Shown here: positions 1 to 8,987 of the stretch, in pieces
How positions within the stretch are numbered: the stretch's first letter is position 1
How the letters are laid out: each line of letters begins with the position of its first letter
Assembly: GCA_033297075.1 (NCBI GenBank)
Contig: MU858231.1
Location: forward strand, 1-64,000
Reading direction: 5' to 3'
DNA: 64,000 nucleotides
From: Rhypophila decipiens
Lineage: Eukaryota; Ascomycota; Sordariomycetes; Sordariales; Naviculisporaceae
Notes under the pieces: generated by a model
What the model saw: the letters and a program-made list of their open reading frames with translations, nothing else
Told to the model about the DNA's origin: nothing
The model's database searches: none
Position numbers and translations under genes: made by a program

Positions 1-375
1 GCCGATTCTTAGATTCTTTCCTCCTTAACGCAGTCTAACAGTAATACAATCGACTATTTGCAGCCAAGGCGCTCAACTTACGTTGATTCGTGACACTAGA
101 CTCGGTCCCCTGCTTTTATCGAAAGGGGATATTAATAACCCTCCCGGGCGAACTGAAAAATATAGTACTCTAAATGCGTTGAGTAGGCTTTAGACATCGA
201 GAAAGGGTCATATCCGTGGCTCGAGGAGCGGGGAATAACGTCGCGAGAAACTATTCTCGGCATTTCTAAGTACTAAAATAAACGTGATACCACGGATTTC
301 ACGGCCTTGGGATTGGATCTTCCACTGAAATATTTCATCACTTTCGCTGTTCGAGTATTTGTGCTTGACTTGTCC
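1..375. other. gene-poor left edge
   Basis: No supported gene. A 76-codon plus-strand frame at 307-537 starts here, but it has no recognisable domain and runs antisense to the 3' end of the next gene. Confidence 0.5.
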
Positions 376-1281
376 TCAGCCCCTTTCCCAACGGGCGGGC
401 CCACCATCATTACCCCTGACCACGTCCTTCCCCTTACGCTTAGTGCTGCTTTTCTTATAAGACTTTCTAGACGAACTCCGACTTCTTGTCCTGATGCTCA
501 ATGTACTCTGCGAGGTATCCTTTTTGTTATTCCGTAGGTTGACGTCATTGTCGTTTGCGCCCTCTTTTGTGTCATGCCTTTTAGTAAATGTATCTCGGAG
601 TGTTTTCTTCATCGATCCGGTCGTTTCCTGGGGATTCTTTGGGCTCTTGTAATCCCCAGTGTCCCCTCCCTTGCCATGCTTATCGCCCCCATCACCATTC
701 TGTACCTCATTGTCCTTTCTGTCATCACCTTTGTCCTGTTGGTCGTTCCTATCCCGGCCTTTTCCCCGCACATTACTAGTACCAGAGTGTGCGGGTCCTG
801 GAGCAGAAGCGTCTTTGGGATCAGAGGAGCTTGGGTGAGGAGAGGTTGGAGAATATTGCTGCTGTTGCTGCTGTTGTCTTTGTCGTTTTTCCTGTGGGTT
901 TCCGCCAGATTGCTGAGGCTGTGGCGTAATCTCGTTGGGTAACTTGCTGTTGGGCTTGGCCGGAACGGTGGGCTGAATCGATATTTTGATTGCGCTGCTG
1001 TGTGGCTTGCCTTCTGCGATGAGCCGCTCCGCTATTGCGCCGAGATAGCCAAGCCAGCGGTGGGAAGCGTCTTTATGTTTAAATTTAAGGACCATATACT
1101 CCTTGCATAATGTGGCCATTGAGATATCCTCGTTTATAACAAAGCTGAGCTTGGTCTCGGTGGAGGATTGTATTCGAATGATTTTCCGGTCTTTCAGAAA
1201 CTGATCTTTGTCGTTTTCGGTTGTGAAGCCGACAGTGAGGACATAGTCCGAGTCCAGTTGTAGGAAATTGCATTGTACCAT
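376..1281 (-). CDS. hypothetical Q-rich, charged protein
   Basis: This is an uninterrupted 301-codon frame starting at an ATG at 1281. I do not recognise the family. Residues 1-100 look globular, with mixed hydrophobic and charged residues. The rest is low complexity: a glutamine run near residue 135, then Ser/Pro-rich sequence, then a long Lys/Asp/Gly/Arg-rich tail that looks intrinsically disordered. The basic end could be a nuclear-localisation or nucleic-acid-binding tail, which is inference. There is no signal peptide or membrane segment. It is divergent from the DUF6594 gene, with about 480 bp between the two starts. Composition bias alone can keep such a frame open, so confidence is moderate. 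Confidence 0.55.
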   Translation of the reverse strand: MVQCNFLQLDSDYVLTVGFTTENDKDQFLKDRKIIRIQSSTETKLSFVINEDISMATLCKEYMVLKFKHKDASHRWLGYLGAIAERLIAEGKPHSSAIKISIQPTVPAKPNSKLPNEITPQPQQSGGNPQEKRQRQQQQQQQYSPTSPHPSSSDPKDASAPGPAHSGTSNVRGKGRDRNDQQDKGDDRKDNEVQNGDGGDKHGKGGDTGDYKSPKNPQETTGSMKKTLRDTFTKRHDTKEGANDNDVNLRNNKKDTSQSTLSIRTRSRSSSRKSYKKSSTKRKGKDVVRGNDGGPARWERG

Positions 1282-1763
1282 AGTTGTTGGCGCTTTAGAG
1301 TGATACCTTCAATAGCTGGAATTGTATCTCGTGCAAGACACCACCTCCTTACCAGCACACTGGACCGGAGGGCAATGTAGTACTTATATATGTACTATAC
1401 CCTGCTAAACTGTACTACCTGGGAAACACCAGGCGGCACTCGCCGAAAGCCATTGCTTACCCTGCCACATCTGCATATTATTGGTTGAATGCACCATGAA
1501 TTTCATGACATTGGTAATCGAGGGTGTGAGCCTGTGAGGTGGTGCTGACTAAATCTCGCCCGAGTCCTGCAGAAGTCCTGCAGGATACCGGCATATTGCA
1601 GCCCAAACTCTCTCCACCCCCCGAGCTATGAGTGAGGAGGGGATAGGCCGGGAAGGGTGGAGGTCAGGTTGGCAGGGTACAATAATAAATCCCGCTCGCC
1701 ATCGAAGCAACACCTCACAACTCATCATTATCTTCAACCATTCTTAACCAGACCTATTCCTCG
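1282..1763. other. divergent intergenic region
   Basis: This 480-bp region separates two divergent genes and presumably holds both promoters. An A/T-rich stretch near 1680-1692 is a weak TATA candidate for the plus-strand gene. I see nothing else. Confidence 0.4.
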
Positions 1764-3023
1764 ATGGCCATGTCTCGGACACTTGAGATGACGAGTGCAG
1801 GTGACCACGGCGCCGACTGGGCTACTGAAGTAAAGGACCTGGGCATGGATCCGGTAAGCCCAGGAGACAGTGTACAGGACAAAACAGAACGAACGGCTGA
1901 CGAGGAGACGAAGTTCGACGAGGAGAGCGAGACAGGGAAGGAAGTTACGGATACGAAAGTCGACTCAGGGGTTTCGCAACCACATCCACCAACATACCCT
2001 CTGCCGGGGTCTTCTGGAGATTATCATGCATATGGAACCGAACAGAAGATAAGTAGCGCAGCCAACATACAAGAACAGAGAAATACACCAAAGGCGCTAT
2101 CATTCACAGGTAACGAGAGTGTTGACCTCGAACCCGGGACGGGACCGACAATGAAGAACCCTGGGAAAGGGACGGGGATCAAAAAGAAAATTGGAAATAT
2201 ATTCCAGGGCATGAAGAAGCCGCCATCAGAATCACAACCACGTTTTATCCAGAGGATTGCACCATTCACGCTCCGAGACGGATTTTCTAACACAGACGAG
2301 AGCTACAAGCTCAACCTTGCCGAAGTTCAGCGATATCGGCTCCATAAACTGCGAAAAGCCGTGATCAAGGCTGTCTTCGATATCCAAGTGCCAAGCAAGC
2401 CCGGGGGAAAGGAAGGACCGGAGAAGGCAATTGATGACGCCTTGCGGGCATATAGTTGGTCCCCTAATTTTTCATCTCTCCCAAGTGCTCCTATGGCTTA
2501 CAGACAAAATCTCACAGTTCGGGCCCTCCAAGACCACGACTACATGCAAAGCTCTCTCGCCTCAAGAGCAAGAGACCCCTTTGAATTCGCAGGGTGGCGG
2601 CTAGACGACCGAAAACTATTCGAAAGCGTAATAGGTGAACTCGACGGCGATGTCGAGAAGCGGAAGTCTGACTTGGCCCAGGACCATGAGAGAGTGCCAA
2701 TAGGTTATGGATGGGAGACGGAATCAGACACAATCCGCCTGTTTTCCGGCTTAAGCAGCCAGTCCCGCAGCCGGGAAGAGTCGAGCGCTTTTATCCACCG
2801 TCTAGTCATCGCGGCGTTCGGCGCGGCGTTTCTAATCGGACCCATGTGGCTTATGATGCTGAGGACGGAGCTTTGGACCAAACTTATCTCCACTACCGTT
2901 TTTGTTGCTGTCTTCGGACTCATCATGGCGTACTTTGTCAAGGAGGACAACGATGTTCTTTCTAGCACGGCCGCGTATGCTGCCGTGTTGGTGGTTTTTG
3001 TTGGATTGAGTTCTGAATCGTAG
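1764..3023 (+). CDS. DUF6594 family membrane protein
   Basis: This is a single-exon gene of 419 codons. Residues 1-150 are polar and probably disordered. From about residue 160 it matches the fungal DUF6594 pattern as I know it: a helical region with an early conserved RYRLH segment, a middle stretch around FEFAGWRLDD, and a C-terminal hydrophobic module. Three hydrophobic segments lie near residues 344-366, 374-392 and 399-415. The last contains the TAAYAAVLVVF pattern that typifies the family. The function of DUF6594 proteins is unknown, and an internal-membrane location is inferred from the hydrophobic segments. A second in-frame ATG lies two codons downstream of the first. Confidence 0.85.
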   Translation: MAMSRTLEMTSAGDHGADWATEVKDLGMDPVSPGDSVQDKTERTADEETKFDEESETGKEVTDTKVDSGVSQPHPPTYPLPGSSGDYHAYGTEQKISSAANIQEQRNTPKALSFTGNESVDLEPGTGPTMKNPGKGTGIKKKIGNIFQGMKKPPSESQPRFIQRIAPFTLRDGFSNTDESYKLNLAEVQRYRLHKLRKAVIKAVFDIQVPSKPGGKEGPEKAIDDALRAYSWSPNFSSLPSAPMAYRQNLTVRALQDHDYMQSSLASRARDPFEFAGWRLDDRKLFESVIGELDGDVEKRKSDLAQDHERVPIGYGWETESDTIRLFSGLSSQSRSREESSAFIHRLVIAAFGAAFLIGPMWLMMLRTELWTKLISTTVFVAVFGLIMAYFVKEDNDVLSSTAAYAAVLVVFVGLSSES

Positions 3024-3615
3024 ATATCCACCTACTAGTACTGTTTCTATCTTAGGTCCAGGATTTCGGGAGCCATTTGGGAAAAGTCTCACCTGCAAAT
3101 GCGAAGTGTGATATCCGTATCAACCCCCTTTCTGAAACGAGCTGAACGCAAGCTCCTTTCCATGAGATAACTCCCCAGACGCTCGGTCATGGGTATTACT
3201 CTGGCGTTACCCAAACACTGCTGGTACTGGTACCTTCATTTGCTGTCACAAAGCTCGCAGTTAGCCGAGCCGCCTGAACGCATTGCCAAGGTGGTTAGCG
3301 AGAGATAATATTAACAGCCTTTTCCCAGCTGGGTGCTCTTGGCTCCGCTTGGCTCAAGTCTAGCGCGCAGTCGAATGCCGATACCAGGGGGTGTTTAGCG
3401 AATTTGGGCCTTGGCCGCAGGTCCCCTATTTTGAACCATATGCCAGACTCTCGGCGCAACTAGCTGAAAAAACAATGATCAAAAAGGCTCCATGCCCTCT
3501 CGCGACATGGTCCTCCGCTTCTCGATCTCTCTCGTGGTTTGTGTCCTCATCCCCCTACCCATCTGCGACCTCGGTCAACAGCCAGTCCAACGACGAAACA
3601 ACCAGCGCGAATGCA
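3024..3615. other. intergenic region
   Basis: No supported gene. The frame of the next gene extends upstream to an ATG at 3391, but those 75 codons have no signal-peptide character, so I treat them as untranslated. Confidence 0.4.
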
Positions 3616-4414
3616 ATGATGCGGCTCCTCCTCCTTCTCTCGTGGCTCATAACCGCCACTTCAGCCGATTCAAAACTACGACCCATCTTCAGAGCAGCAG
3701 AGGCGTACAAAGGACTCACCTCGGACCAGGTGAAATGCGCCGTCGAAGACACATACTCGCCGGTATGGAAATCGCCCTGCAGGGAGAGGGACTGTTTCTG
3801 CGCAAACCCGCAATACATATCAGCGGAAGTTGACGCGTGCCTGGCATTCCACTCTGACTTCTTGGTACCAACACCCGAAGTATACTCGGCCGAGAACTAC
3901 AACGCCATCATGATGTTCTTTGGCAATGAATGTGGGACGTTCAAGGTCCAGACCAAGGTGAGTCGCCGGCCAGCCGATGGATGTTATGACTCTTGTGATG
4001 ACCTTCCTCCATCCTGATCGAAGTGAAATATGATCGAGACATGACCAGTTCAAGCGGCTAACATCAACCTGGTTGGATAACTAGGCCGTGGTCACCCAGG
4101 TGATCTCGTACACCGCGACGCTTGCCCAGACCCGGACAACACCCCCTGGCACGACCAGCACCGATCCGGCGGATGGAACCAAGTCGGACAAGAAGCCGAA
4201 CGACGAGGGGCCCGGGCAGACAGAGCAGCCGCAGGGCGGTGGTGGCAGCCTAGGAATCGGGCCCATTCTTGGCATTCTTGCCAGTATTTTGGGTTGCATT
4301 GCTGCCGCCGTGTCCATTTGGTACAAGTGTTTTCGGAATAGGCGTCTACAGGGAGATAAGGAGACCATTGGCGGTGCTCAACAGCACATTGTCGTTCAGA
4401 ACTTTAAGAACTAA
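3616..4414 (+). CDS. CFEM-like secreted/membrane protein
   Basis: The gene has two exons, 3616-3957 and 4085-4414, about 223 aa. I chose the ATG at 3616 because it begins a typical signal peptide (MMRLLLLLSWLITATSA). Intron 3958-4084 has GTGAGT, an internal GCTAAC branch site and a TAG acceptor, and it keeps frame. The mature part has six cysteines in an order resembling a CFEM domain, the eight-cysteine fungal module used in haem/iron acquisition and surface sensing. The usual eight are not all visible. A Thr/Pro-rich linker follows, then one membrane helix (GPILGILASILGCIAAAVSI) and a short basic cytoplasmic tail. It could be a surface receptor or adhesin; CFEM membership is probable rather than proven. 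Confidence 0.72.
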
Positions 4415-4758
4415 ATGGATTGGCATGAGGTCTTGGCCTTTAAAGGAGGAGAAGCTTCACTTGACTGACTGTACAAACCTTTCTTTGTATTAACCACATG
4501 TAGTTATATTCAATACGATCTTGTTGGGGTGAGATCCTTTGCGAAATGCCTTGCGCTTTACTCTAACAAGAATTGTCGCAACTCACAAGAGACTTGGTCT
4601 TCTACCTATTGATGTATGTATGAGGAATGTGACATGCTGATCTGAATTGGAGAAAGGGAACTAGCAGCTATCGGTTGAACAGCGGCTACAATGACCAACG
4701 GCAACACTAGATACCGGAGACCGACGTATGATGTGTTGCACTCGGAAATAAGCCAGCA
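4415..4758. other. intergenic region
   Basis: The start of this region is the 3' flank of the CFEM-like gene. The rest is the promoter side of the next small gene. No gene is supported. Confidence 0.4.
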
Positions 4759-4764
4759 TATATA
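4759..4764 (+). promoter_or_regulatory. TATA box of the 4891 gene
   Basis: TATATA lies 127-132 nt upstream of the ATG at 4891. A C/A-rich leader typical of fungal 5' UTRs follows it. Confidence 0.5.
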
Positions 4765-4890
4765 GGTCGCCACCCCCACACGGACATTTTGCACCAACAA
4801 AACAAAACGACATCGTCTCGCTGTCGTCAGCTTCTGTTCTACCTTCGCTAGTTCAACAAAAACGTCAACACCAACAAGGACATCAAGGCA

Positions 4891-5286
4891 ATGCCAACTT
4901 CAACACACACCACAGATAAGAATGAAAGCACACAAGCAGCAGGTATTTATCCGTTAAGAGATCTGCAATAATGGCGGATATTGACACGCGGCATATCCAC
5001 AGAGTCGTCCCCACCCGACCAAGAGAACACAGCATCAAACCATAGAGTCACTATGACGGAAGAAAACCATATACCAAAGATCGACAACGGGGAAGACTGG
5101 GAAAGGATAGAATACTCGGAAACAGCCGAAGGACGAGCCCCAAGTCGTATTTTTGCTGGACACATGCATTTGTACATCGGTCCAAAGAGGTGTCGGAAGA
5201 AGGTCTTTTCTGTTGACTGGAGCATGTTGTCTTATGACGATCATGGGCCGGACTGTACATGTAATGACAAGGCGGGTGGATCGTGA
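4891..5286 (+). CDS. small spliced hypothetical protein
   Basis: The inferred gene has two exons, 4891-4942 and 5003-5286, about 111 aa. A TATA box and a CA-rich leader precede the ATG. Removing intron 4943-5002 (GTATTT...CAG) joins the first 17 codons in frame to a longer downstream reading frame. The product is hydrophilic, with a Ser/Thr/Gln-rich start, a central acidic part and four cysteines near the end. I do not recognise it and see no signal peptide. The donor is not ideal and I see no clear branch site, so the model is tentative. Confidence 0.4.
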
Positions 5287-5465
5287 TTTTATACCATATA
5301 GTACTGCTATGGGAGGGAACTTGAAAGCGGCATGTCTTTTAAAACGTCCAGCTAGATACAAGAAGCTCAACCCCATCCGTCCGCCATCCTTTCTTTGCTC
5401 GATCCTGAATTCCAAACAACTAAGTAGCTGCCATCAGCTACTCCACCACCATCTCAACCAAACCC

Positions 5466-6437
5466 TTACTGCGACAGCGTAAGCACACCAGGCCTCCACG
5501 GCAGCTTATTGTACTCCCCGCCCGCATTCGGCGCCTTGCCCTGATACAACAGCTGCAAATTACACGCATCCACAGTAAACGTCTGGTCGGGGTTGCTGCG
5601 CACAAGATCCCCATGACTAATATCGTTAGTCCAGCTCGCACCGCTATTCTTCTTGCCCGCAAACGGGCTATTCTCCGACGCAGCATTCGGCGTCCAGGTC
5701 CCATTCAGACTCGTAGCCGTAAACGACCGAAAGAACCGGCCCTGTCCGCCGATAGCCTCCACCAGCATGAGGTACTTCTTTTGCGGGCCGGCAAGGGTGT
5801 ACACCTGCACGGCCTCGAACAGGTTGTTGGTCGAGTCGCTCATGATGGTGGCGTAGTTTGCCCCGAAGCTGCCGGGGAACTGGCCGATTGGCATGCTGGC
5901 GCGGTAGATCTTGCCATTGTCGCCGCAAAAGAAGAGGTACATGTTTGTGCTGTCGCCGATGACGGTCTGGTCGATCACGCCGGTGCTGGACCCGCTGATC
6001 TTGCCGGTGAAGAGGGCCTGGGCTGAGCCCCAGCCGTTGACGTTGGTGGGGTCTTTCGAGGTTCGGTATGTGAAGGATGTCGGGCCCCACTGGTAACAGA
6101 TGACCCAGACGTCTTTGGGGGCGAAGTAAAAGATGGTTGGGGCGACGGCGGCGAAGGGCATGTTGTTCTGCGGCGCGCTCGCCATGTCGGACCAGTTGGA
6201 GAAGAGGCCAAAGTTCATCGAGTTGTAGTTCGAGCCGATGACGTTGCTGGCGTAGACGAGGTGCTTGCCCTGGTACATGGTGGTGGTAAAGTCCTTGAGT
6301 GAGGCCCACCCTGACTTGGGCTGGGCGAGTGCGCCGGACGAGGTCCATTTGTAATTCGTGGGGAGGTCGCATGTCTTGTTTTGTGCCGCGACCGTCGACG
6401 CTGTCGCAAGCAGCGCGAGGCCGGTTTGGAGTCTCAT
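5466..6437 (-). CDS. GH62 alpha-L-arabinofuranosidase, secreted
   Basis: This intronless gene encodes 323 aa. A signal peptide (residues 1 to about 18, ending VAA) is followed directly by the catalytic domain, without a carbohydrate-binding module. GH62 enzymes remove arabinose side chains from arabinoxylan by inversion on a five-bladed beta-propeller. The sequence keeps the family's three acidic positions: Asp49 in LKDFTT (general base), Asp156 in VIDQTVIGD (pKa modulator) and Glu208 in FEAVQV (general acid). Residue roles are from family knowledge. The length is normal for a single-domain GH62. It probably acts with other secreted hydrolases of the window (GH5, cutinase) on plant material. 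Confidence 0.95.
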   Translation of the reverse strand: MRLQTGLALLATASTVAAQNKTCDLPTNYKWTSSGALAQPKSGWASLKDFTTTMYQGKHLVYASNVIGSNYNSMNFGLFSNWSDMASAPQNNMPFAAVAPTIFYFAPKDVWVICYQWGPTSFTYRTSKDPTNVNGWGSAQALFTGKISGSSTGVIDQTVIGDSTNMYLFFCGDNGKIYRASMPIGQFPGSFGANYATIMSDSTNNLFEAVQVYTLAGPQKKYLMLVEAIGGQGRFFRSFTATSLNGTWTPNAASENSPFAGKKNSGASWTNDISHGDLVRSNPDQTFTVDACNLQLLYQGKAPNAGGEYNKLPWRPGVLTLSQ

Positions 6438-7617
6438 GGTGATGACCGTTTTTGTTTGCCGGGAAGAGGTTGCAGAGACATCCTAGGGAACATCTCTCTT
6501 AAGGGCAGCGAGGACCGCGCCTTTTATGTTGGCGTCGTGTCCTTCCCCGGTCCTCTGCGGATATAAAAGCTCCGGATAATATATTGCAAGCATCGCCAGC
6601 AAGTGAAACGTGCAAGTTTGCCTCCATGTTCGTTACTCATCTCCCTAGGTAAGGTCTGTGGTGCGGCTAGGTCTCTGTGTTCGAGGCTAAATAGCCAAGA
6701 GAAATAATATTTTCCTCCACTGAACGGAAAGGGTATCCCGGCATTGGGAGTGGACGTCACACTCGATCTGTAATGCGGGGAATGGCCCCCGGAAATCGTC
6801 TACGGATTGACGTCTTACTGGCGCGCTTCCCCGGACTTAATAGCCAGGGGCCATGCCCCTGGTTTTCCCGTCCTAGCAGGGCGAATTGTATCGTTGATAC
6901 TGGTTATGCAACCTGGACTCCCTGTGTGTTGGAAACGTTTACTCTGATCACCGATCGTTGATAACTTGGAGGGTACCAGGATATGGGATATTGCCTGCCA
7001 CGTTTGTTTGGGGTTTAGATCTAAGCGAATAGAAAATACTGGTGGAATTTTGCGAAAATACCCTCAAGCAGGAACGTATTCTGTGAAAGAATCACTGGAC
7101 CGGTGAGAGAAGGCATTACAACAACAGCAATTCACGAGTCTCTCAGTCATATTTAACGAAATCCACGACCTTAGCGGCTGCAATGCCCGGACTACATTCA
7201 AAGAGCCATTCATTTCATAAAGGGTAACTTTTCGGAGGTGACGCAGCCAGCCGTCTTCCGCTCCAACCGCGAGGTCGGGCGATACTGAAAACCATGGTCC
7301 GGTGCCTACCAGACTCGGAATGACCGCCTCAGACTAGAAGACCAGAAATACAGAACCCTTTCTCAGTTCTATGGCATCTTGTTTGGAATACAGCTGACCC
7401 CTATTACGGAGGATTTCTGCAACAAATTTGCGCATCCGCTGTTATATAAGGGGTGCTCTAAACCTCTTACTCGTCAAGATGAGACAGTGGTTGATGTATC
7501 GCATGGGATATCTACCTGCTACGCACACTGCCTGATGTACATGAAGGACAGACTGAAGGAGGGCTGCGACAAAATCCAGGACACGGATGGATTTGTGGCT
7601 ACAACAACTAACTTCCA
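6438..7617. other. intergenic region
   Basis: The GH62 promoter occupies the left end. A 102-codon plus-strand frame (7379-7687) has no domain or signal peptide and is not supported. I see nothing else. Confidence 0.4.
6521..6530 (-). promoter_or_regulatory. TATA-like element of GH62 gene
   Basis: On the minus strand this reads AACATAAAAG, about 85-93 nt upstream of the GH62 ATG. It is not a perfect TATA box. Confidence 0.4.
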
Positions 7618-8025
7618 TCAGACCCTAATTAGAGGGACGAGGATCGACACTTCTACCGCCCCAAGTGTCTTGCAAGTCTTGCCATAGGCTTTTACAACTC
7701 TCTTCTGCGTTGCAATGACATGCTGATGGCGCCCGTTGGTGCCTGCGTTTCTCGGGTCATAGTTTATCAGACCCTTGCCTCTTTGATCCTCGCCGTCGTT
7801 GTTGAAGAGATTGATATGGGCCTGAATCCGCACTTTTAGTATGGGATCGTTTATCTGCGGGTTCCTCTTGGCGCCCTCGGGGACGTTGATGGTCTGGAAC
7901 TCTAGGCCCCAAAGCTGCTTCTTCTCCACGACCCACTGCATGGGATCGAATCGCAGCGTCTTGCCGTCCTTTTGGTACTCGTAGACCTTGTCCAGCTTGC
8001 CTGTTGGGGGGAATTTCTTGGTCAT
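7618..8025 (-). CDS. hypothetical protein, 135 aa
   Basis: This is an ATG-initiated frame of 135 codons with balanced, globular-looking composition: a basic start, then alternating hydrophobic and charged residues. I do not recognise the family. There is no signal peptide or membrane segment. It could be a real small gene, an exon of a longer one or a decayed fragment. Its start lies 199 bp from the divergent signal-peptide gene at 8224. Confidence 0.35.
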   Translation of the reverse strand: MTKKFPPTGKLDKVYEYQKDGKTLRFDPMQWVVEKKQLWGLEFQTINVPEGAKRNPQINDPILKVRIQAHINLFNNDGEDQRGKGLINYDPRNAGTNGRHQHVIATQKRVVKAYGKTCKTLGAVEVSILVPLIRV

Positions 8026-8223
8026 CTCACCCTGCAGTTTCTGCTGACGGATGGCACTTCGCAGGTTCTAGGCCGCTTATAGGACCCCGTTCCTCTTGTC
8101 GAGAGAGGCCTTGGCAGTATTCTTTTTATCTTGGTCCGTCACAAGACGAAGCCAGCTTCATGTCTCGTACGCCAGCCAAGACTCTTCAACAAGTTGGCGT
8201 CAATTGTCCAACGTTGGTTAAAA

Positions 8224-8884
8224 TGAAGCTGTCCACAGCCACCGTCCTCGCGCTTCTTTCCACTGCCCAAGCCCAGACCCAGACACTCGCCACCTACCTT
8301 AGTTCTCAACATCCACCGCCAGCCTACTCGGCGTCTCGAAATGGCGATCTGTCAGTGACGGCCCCACGCCCGTCACTCCCATCCCAACAAATTATGTCCG
8401 GAATCAACCTGGCAACACCACCTTGATCTCCATTGTCACCGAACCCACCGCAAGCCGAAACATCAACATCACGTCATGGGCAACCGTACAAGTCACCCCA
8501 TCGCCTGGCATCAAAACCGTGATTGTCACAGCTACAGTCACCTCGTTCGGCATTTCCACCGTATCGATGAAAGGCACCGGGACTTCGACCGCCTACCGGT
8601 GGAGCACCCCCGCCACAATTACTCTCAGACCCACCGTGTGCGCCAACAGTGAAGGAACTTTGCCCAAGACGACGTTCACAAGGTATACGGGGACGTATAA
8701 GCCCTTCCCGGGACAGTTCCCAACGCCGCGCAGCTTCGCAACGGCGGTGACTGATTATTACCAGGACATCTCGAAACTACGCATGTTTCCGTACGCTGGG
8801 GACGGGGCTTGTGGTGGGTTGAGGTATATCGGGGGTTATGATTGTTCGGCTCTTACTGAGCTTGAAATGAACTGCAAAGGTTGA
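8224..8884 (+). pseudogene. secreted protein gene with frame disruption
   Basis: An ATG at 8224 starts a clear signal peptide (MKLSTATVLALLSTAQAQ), but this frame ends at 8426. A second frame, one base out of register, is open from just after a TAG at 8300-8302 to the stop at 8884. Its Thr/Pro/Val-rich start and C-terminal part with four cysteines look like a genuine extracellular protein. A one-base indel near 8300 would reconcile them, and I found no intron with acceptable signals that does so. It is therefore a frameshifted pseudogene, an assembly error or an unusual splice. I do not recognise the family. Confidence 0.5.
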
Positions 8885-8987
8885 TAATGTACAAAGGATG
8901 GAACAGAGCTGCACTTGACCGGGGAAAGAATAAAGAGAGTCGAATCTGACTTCTTTGCTACATACAAGGTACAATTGAAAGAGTGTT

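Noticed and set aside
5668..6372. 234-codon minus-strand frame overlapping GH62
   Set aside because: It is an Arg/Gln-rich out-of-frame shadow of the GC-rich GH62 gene; the GH62 frame has the signal peptide and catalytic motifs.
7379..7687. 102-codon Cys-containing frame
   Set aside because: No signal peptide or recognisable domain; it overlaps the end of the opposite-strand frame at 7618.
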